Assembly (NCBI GenBank): GCA_003021305.1
Contig: PXQN01000003.1
Span: forward strand, 40,164 to 77,866
Origin: Halobacteriales archaeon QH_10_67_22
GTDB taxonomy: Archaea; Halobacteriota; Halobacteria; Halobacteriales; Haloarculaceae
Direction of reading: 5' to 3'
Length of the DNA: 37,703 nucleotides
Position 1 is the first letter of the stretch, and each line of letters opens with the position of its first letter. The notes under the pieces were generated by a model that did not search any database, was not told where the DNA came from, and saw only the letters and a list, made by a program, of their open reading frames with translations. The position numbers and the translations under genes were made by a program. This document shows, piece after piece, positions 33,857 through 37,703 of the stretch.

Positions 33857-34729
33857 TCAAAAGCCGAGGCGTTTCAGGATTCGATGTTTCATAAGCCGTA
33901 TATTACCGATAAGACGTCCAGCGTTGGGTTTTATCGGATGCCACAGCGTCCCAGATTGTCGTCCGGGCTCCGGTCGGGCTGGACGGTAGACGAAACTCCC
34001 AGGAGCCAGTGTTGGATGGTCTGGAGTGTTCGTATAGAACCGATTACGATTTTTTGACTTCACGAAATATCCAGTCCCTCCAATATCCTCTATTTCCAGC
34101 CCCTTTGTGTGTAACAAGGTAGGCATCACTGCCTCGTGATGACCAGTCCATCCGGCCCGATACCCTTCGTCAAGGAGTTCAATTGCGTCCGTGGACAAAC
34201 GAACAATCGGAAAAAACCCACGAACCCACTTCGATCGATCAAGTTCAGAAGCCGGGTCAAATGAAGGCCACCAGTACCAGTCTGGCAGGTGCTCGTACGG
34301 TGTAAGTGTCGTCCCAAGCAAGTCAGCAGTGGATTGTTTAAACCGTTGGAACACTTCTGACCACGGACCCGTATAGGCGACATCGTATTCGATGAACCAG
34401 TATCGCGAGTAAGACGGTTCGATTTTCGAGAAATAAATAAACAGGAGATCGATATTACCTGGCACGATCGATTTCTCCCCTGAGTCAGCCCACGGATCGG
34501 GATACGCGGTGTCTACGATCTGTGAAACCTCGAAGGTCCGCAGTCCATCTCCGACCAATTGACGAGTCGTCTGTCGGCTCGCTGCATTCACGCCTGTGGT
34601 ATCGTACGCAAAAAACACGTCTTTCTCTGGGGCTGTCTCGCGTTCAAGTTGTCTAAATCGAGAAAGAACTGGTTCAGAGAGCGTATGGGAAATAAACACT
34701 ACTGCCTCTCGGCACTCTCCGTCAGTCAT
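33857..34729 (-). CDS. Unrecognised glycan-cluster protein, possibly a glycosyltransferase
   Basis: 290 residues from the ATG at 34729 (MTDGECREAVVFISHTLSEPVLSRFRQL); ATG 34753 adds eight. Not firmly recognised. Central segment YSRYWFIEYDVAYTGPWSEVFQRF is followed by DLLGTTLTPYEHLPDWYWWPSFD. The W-x-I-E-Y-D-V-x-Y-T-G pattern resembles uncharacterised bacterial and fungal glycan-related families (DUF3405-like, from memory), and EYDV could serve as the metal site of a GT-A-like enzyme. The end is basic (NIRLMKHRILKRLGF). Among the most AT-rich genes here, so likely a recent arrival. Its 191-base upstream gap has GATTTATAAGC near 34850, too far for a leaderless start. Confidence 0.65.
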   Translation of the reverse strand: MTDGECREAVVFISHTLSEPVLSRFRQLERETAPEKDVFFAYDTTGVNAASRQTTRQLVGDGLRTFEVSQIVDTAYPDPWADSGEKSIVPGNIDLLFIYFSKIEPSYSRYWFIEYDVAYTGPWSEVFQRFKQSTADLLGTTLTPYEHLPDWYWWPSFDPASELDRSKWVRGFFPIVRLSTDAIELLDEGYRAGWTGHHEAVMPTLLHTKGLEIEDIGGTGYFVKSKNRNRFYTNTPDHPTLAPGSFVYRPARPEPGRQSGTLWHPIKPNAGRLIGNIRLMKHRILKRLGF

Positions 34730-34920
34730 TCGGGAGCAAAGTTCTGCTGGCATCGGTTACGAGTGTCGGAGCATTGTGTCTCTCCATGGTATCTCGAACT
34801 GTCTGTGCCTGAGCGGTGTCCGCCGAACAAAGATACCTGATACGCTTGCTTATAAATCATTTCCGTTTCGGCGGGAAGGACAGATCACAGGAGCGACCGT
34901 GCTCCCTTTGTCTCTTACGT

Positions 34921-35940
34921 CTATATTTTTATATTTGATATGATACCGTCCCGTGTCGATTTGAGCGTTGTCACTGCCCCCTGTCCCTCAACCGGGGCGA
35001 ACGTCGCGAGGAGCAATACATACGACCGGTAGGCCAACGGGTTCCGTCGGAGGGCCGCGCACAGATATCGGCGCGCGAGGGGACGATGGCCGACCTCGAG
35101 ACAGGTTCGACCGATGAGTTCGTAGACGGATCGGTCGTATGAGTCTCGCCATAGATCGACCGCTTTTTCGAAGTGGTCGCGCGCCGTTTCCTCGTCACCG
35201 GTTCGCAGATACGTGGCACCGATCCGTCGGTGTCTATCGGCTATATTCCTATCCGACAGCATCTCACGGTGCTTGTTCAGCAGGCTCGTCAGTCCCTGTC
35301 GAACTTTCAGTGGATCGTTCGAGAGGCCCTCGACATCGCCGTAACACCGAACCAGTGCCTCGTCGATGCCGACCATCGTGAACTCACGAAGCAGTCGGAG
35401 CTGTAAGTCGTAGTCCTCGGCGTAGGCGAGGCTCTCGTCGAATCCGCCGACGGCGTCACACGCTCGCGAGCGGTACGCCGAGTTGGGCAGTCCGCAGATG
35501 ACGTTCGCCGTCACCAGTTCGTCCAGCGTTATTTCCCCGGTCGGCGTCTTTCGTACCGATTCGTTGTCACCAGATACCTTCACAAGGGGGTGGAACACGC
35601 CAGCGACGTGGTCCGGTTGGGCATCGAGTGCTGTCGTCGTGATCGCAAGACGATCGGGGTGATACGCGTCGTCGGAGTCGAGGAAGGTGACGTACTCGCC
35701 CCGTACTCGCTCGAGACCCCGATTCCGAGCCGCGGCCGCGCCGCAGTTGTTCGGCAGGTCAACGTACTCGATGCGGTCGTCGTCGTATTCGGCGACGACC
35801 GCCGGCGTGTCATCTGTCGACCCGTCGTTGACCACGATGTGCTCGTAGTCCCGGAACGTCTGGCGACGAACCGACTCAATCGCCCGCGGGAGGACATCGG
35901 CTCGGTTATACGTGGGCGTAATGACGCTGACTGTCGGCAT
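34921..35940 (-). CDS. Family 2 glycosyltransferase with TPR-like tail
   Basis: 339 residues from the ATG at 35940 (MPTVSVITPTYNRADVLPRAI); the track's 124-codon extension crosses a non-coding gap and the pseudogene. GT-A motifs: EHIVVNDGSTDDTPAVVAEY, GAAAARNRGLERVRGEYVTFLDSDDAYH (DSD), GGFDESLAYAEDYDLQLRLL. The tail has two clear TPR-like units, RIGATYLRTGDEETARDHFEKAVDLW and YELIGRTCLEVGHRPLARRYLCAALRRNPLAY. It is close in plan to the 30492 enzyme, and the two may be paralogues. GC returns to high values within this gene. Downstream of the broken glycosyltransferase, same strand. Confidence 0.88.
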   Translation of the reverse strand: MPTVSVITPTYNRADVLPRAIESVRRQTFRDYEHIVVNDGSTDDTPAVVAEYDDDRIEYVDLPNNCGAAAARNRGLERVRGEYVTFLDSDDAYHPDRLAITTTALDAQPDHVAGVFHPLVKVSGDNESVRKTPTGEITLDELVTANVICGLPNSAYRSRACDAVGGFDESLAYAEDYDLQLRLLREFTMVGIDEALVRCYGDVEGLSNDPLKVRQGLTSLLNKHREMLSDRNIADRHRRIGATYLRTGDEETARDHFEKAVDLWRDSYDRSVYELIGRTCLEVGHRPLARRYLCAALRRNPLAYRSYVLLLATFAPVEGQGAVTTLKSTRDGIISNIKI

Positions 35941-36070
35941 GCCGGAGATTCGTATCCCGGCCAAGGAGAGCGACCTACATAACGCCCGGGGGAACCGATC
36001 CGTGCCAGTAGTCGGTCTCGTCGCCGTTGCTCGCGGTGACAGTGATGCGGAAAGATGGGCCGGTGCAAGG

Positions 36071-36826
36071 TCACACAGTAGGCCAGGACCGGCCCGAACT
36101 AGCGGAGGCTCTCGAGACCGTCGCGCCCGTCTCCCGGAACCGCCGCGCCAAGTCGTCGGGGAACCGGCCACCGTTGTACACCAATCTGAGTGTGACATCG
36201 TCCATCGCCACCGGTCCGAGCGTGTCAGCGAGGTGTCGCATGTTCGCGTCGTGGGCCTCGATGCTACCGACCCAGCCGAGCACGAACCCGTCGTCGTCGA
36301 ACCGGCTCTCAACGGGCGGGTCGGGCCTGAAGCGGTCGGTGTCGATGCTGGGCGGGATCAGCGCGACCCGCTCGGACGGTGCGTGTTCGGTCGCCCTCGC
36401 GTAGATCCGCCTGCTAGTCGCGTAAACCAGGTCGGCGCGTTCGAACAACGTCCTGGATTTCCCCGGCATGTGGACGTAGTTGGCGTCGAAGGTCGCGTAC
36501 ACGACCGGGTCGAACCCCGTCAGGGTTCGCTCCGGAAAGGGAACGTCGAACAGGACTTCGACGAGGTCCGTGGGAAGTGGTTTGTGGACCACGAGAACGT
36601 CGGTTACGACCGCGATTTTCAGCCTGATCCAGAGTATCAACATGGTCACGAAGCCGTACTTGATGCCCTGGACCAGGTTATTCTCTCCCGGGAGGTCGGG
36701 GCGAGTGACGCGATGGACCCTGACCATCTACGATTCGTCCACGCCTTCGAGCCCCTGCCGAACATTTCGTAGCGAGGTCGTGTCCTGCGGGAATCGCGTG
36801 ACTACGGTAACGCGTTTCCCCGTCAT
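36071..36826 (-). pseudogene. Broken GT-B (family 4-like) glycosyltransferase
   Basis: Reading from the ATG at 36826, MTGKRVTVVTRFPQDTTSL runs to GLEGVDES, then an in-frame TAG (36728-36730), directly followed in the same frame by ATG and MVRVHRVTRPDLPGENNL. The second part continues with ATFDANYVHMPGKSRTLFERADLVYATS and ALIPPSIDTDRFRP, the linker of GT-B enzymes, and FVLGWVGSIEAHDANM, the start of the donor domain. It then ends at ATVSRASASSGRSW, with no NDP-sugar-binding E-x7-E region; neither other frame restores it. A normal enzyme has about 350-400 residues, here about 250. So both a nonsense change and a 3' loss. Reinitiation at the ATG after TAG could still make a fragment. Confidence 0.75.
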
Positions 36827-36938
36827 TGGCAGGTAGTACAGAAGGATCCGCTTGGACCTGCCGGTTCGGGGGAGCCAGACCGCAGACCTCGGACGGGTGA
36901 CCGACGCATCGCTCGGCGTCAAGCACCGCGAGAAATGA

Positions 36939-37011
36939 TGGGCCGGCGCGAATTCGAATCGCGGTTACGGCCACCCGAAGGCCGAAGGATACCAAGCTAC
37001 CCCACCGGCCC
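36939..37011 (-). tRNA. tRNA-Pro (anticodon CGG)
   Basis: 73 bases on the minus strand. Acceptor GGGCCGG pairs with CCGGCCC plus discriminator A. The anticodon arm is CGGCC-TTCGGGT-GGCCG, giving anticodon CGG. The T arm is CGCGA-TTCGAAT-TCGCG with the standard TTCGAAT loop. The D arm contains GGGGTAGCTTGGTATCC. No intron and no encoded CCA, as expected in archaea. Its 3' end faces the glycosyltransferase region and it is the natural right-hand border of that region; tRNA 3' ends are common integration sites, although I found no second att-like copy in the window. Confidence 0.93.
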
Positions 37012-37042
37012 GCTGGTAGCACACGGGAGAAGACACCCGCCG

Positions 37043-37050
37043 GTTTTAAT
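37043..37050 (-). promoter_or_regulatory. TATA-like box of tRNA-Pro
   Basis: Minus-strand ATTAAAAC, 32-39 bases before the tRNA 5' end, preceded by purine-rich GGAAGG. Predicts a leader of roughly ten bases. Confidence 0.5.
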
Positions 37051-37083
37051 CCTTCCGGAGTTGTGCACCGACTCGCCGACGAT

Positions 37084-37283
37084 TCAGTACCGCCGGAAGC
37101 CGTCGGTATCGAGGTAGTTGTGCGCGACGGTGATGGCGTGGTTGGCGTGCAACGGGTGCGGTCCCAGCGAGACGCGCTCGTCGGCAACCTCGGCCAGTCG
37201 CTCCCGTTCCTCGCCGGTGAAGTCGCGGTGGTCCGAGAGCACGAAGGTCACGTCCGCCGGCACCGACGCCTCGACGACCTCGC
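37084..37283 (-). pseudogene. trmY C-terminal remnant
   Basis: Minus-strand frame ending at the TGA at 37084 reads [20 protein letters not shown], then [20 protein letters not shown] and [17 protein letters not shown]. This is the C-terminal third of TrmY, the SPOUT enzyme that methylates N1 of pseudouridine 54 in archaeal tRNA (it includes the SAM-binding knot region). Upstream the homology stops near 37283, and an in-frame stop occurs within the next 60 bases, so the first two-thirds are missing. It abuts, tail out, the plus-strand trmY copy, sharing the CGCCTCGACGAC segment (37267-37278). Confidence 0.75.
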
Positions 37284-37703
37284 CGGCGGTGCCGGTCGCC
37301 TGGACGTGCTCTGTCGATGTGTCTCGGCGGCCTTCTTCCTCTCACACGATATCCGCGAGGACGTCCGGGTCCACCTCGTGTTCGGGGACGCCTACACCGT
37401 GGTCTTCGAGGGACGCGACCTGCGACACCTCAACCCCGACGAACGGTCCACGGCGGCGCTGATACGGACGGCACTGGAACAGCGGGAAGAAGCCATCGGC
37501 CACCAGGCCGTCGAGACCACGCCCGGCGTCTCCATCGTCCGACGGGATTTCGCCGCGACGCTCGAGACCGTCGCCGAGAACACCGTCGTCACGCTCCACG
37601 AGGAGGGCACCCCGGTCGTCGAGGCGTCGGTGCCGGGGGACGTGACCTTCGTGCTCTCGGACCACCGGGGTTTCACGGCGGCCGAGCACGAGCGACTGGC
37701 CGA
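37267..37703 (+). CDS. trmY: tRNA (pseudouridine(54)-N1)-methyltransferase, both ends incomplete
   Basis: Absent from the ORF track because it has no ATG and runs off the window. Frame with codon start 37291 reads [40 protein letters not shown], then [20 protein letters not shown] and finally [20 protein letters not shown]. This is TrmY from about residue 20 to 150. The expected N-terminal ~20 residues (usually MRxFVV...) are not there: upstream the open frame continues into the antisense of the minus-strand remnant, with only GTG codons as possible starts (37228, 37156, 37147). Either the gene is inactivated, or a chimeric N-terminus replaced the original. The last ~45 residues are outside the window. 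Confidence 0.8.

Noticed and set aside
37267-37626. Simple inversion inside one trmY gene
   Set aside because: An inversion would leave the N-terminus on the minus strand to the right of 37615; instead a second, diverged C-terminus follows on the plus strand.
1-37703. CRISPR array or transposase gene
   Set aside because: No regularly spaced direct repeats and no DDE, tyrosine or serine recombinase motif in any frame read.

Overview
The window is chromosomal DNA from a haloarchaeon (class Halobacteria). GC is very high, encoded proteins are strongly acidic, many genes start leaderless about 25-30 bases after a TATA-like element, and there is a complete archaeal A-type ATP synthase, a bacteriorhodopsin, aRF1, an archaeosine tRNA-guanine transglycosylase and a CCA-less tRNA. 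The rhodopsin resembles Haloarcula-type cruxrhodopsins as I recall them, so a Haloarculaceae relative is plausible; this is inference.

Left part (1-5.0 kb): etfB-etfA (etfA cut by the window edge), a divergent pair of haloarchaeal exported/membrane proteins (one with a cytoplasmic winged-helix tail), and a quinone-type methyltransferase resembling plant VTE3.

Central part (5.0-20 kb): atpH-I-K-E-C-F-A-B, with short gaps or overlapping starts except for a 230-base gap before atpK. The operon stops after atpB. The next genes are a photobiology block: a Bat-type regulator whose PAS domain carries the hallmark residues of a blue-light LOV photoreceptor, a bacteriorhodopsin proton pump behind a Bat-type UAS and TATA box, a lycopene cyclase (crtY) and a Brp/Blh beta-carotene dioxygenase. 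Lycopene to beta-carotene to retinal to light-driven H+ pump is therefore encoded inside the ATP synthase locus. A DUF433/DUF5615 toxin-antitoxin-like pair follows, and then atpD. Proton export by the rhodopsin and proton use by the synthase would together give photophosphorylation.

Housekeeping stretch (20-27.4 kb): a small zinc-ribbon protein, prf1, a MinD-family ATPase, argS, an unrecognised small protein, tgtA and a Nudix hydrolase. A 16-base element ending in a T-rich tract sits directly after the stop codons of three genes (brp, the DUF5615 gene, the unrecognised protein).

Right part (27.5-37.0 kb): a surface-polysaccharide region with a GDP-mannose-mannosylhydrolase-like Nudix gene, a Tat lipoprotein beta-propeller, five family-2 glycosyltransferases (three with a TPR-like tail), one unrecognised AT-rich gene and a broken glycosyltransferase. 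Base composition falls markedly from about 32.55 to 34.93 kb. The region ends at tRNA-Pro(CGG). Beyond it two diverged copies of trmY face each other: a C-terminal remnant on the minus strand joined, through a 12-base microhomology, to a second copy on the plus strand that lacks its N-terminus and runs off the window.
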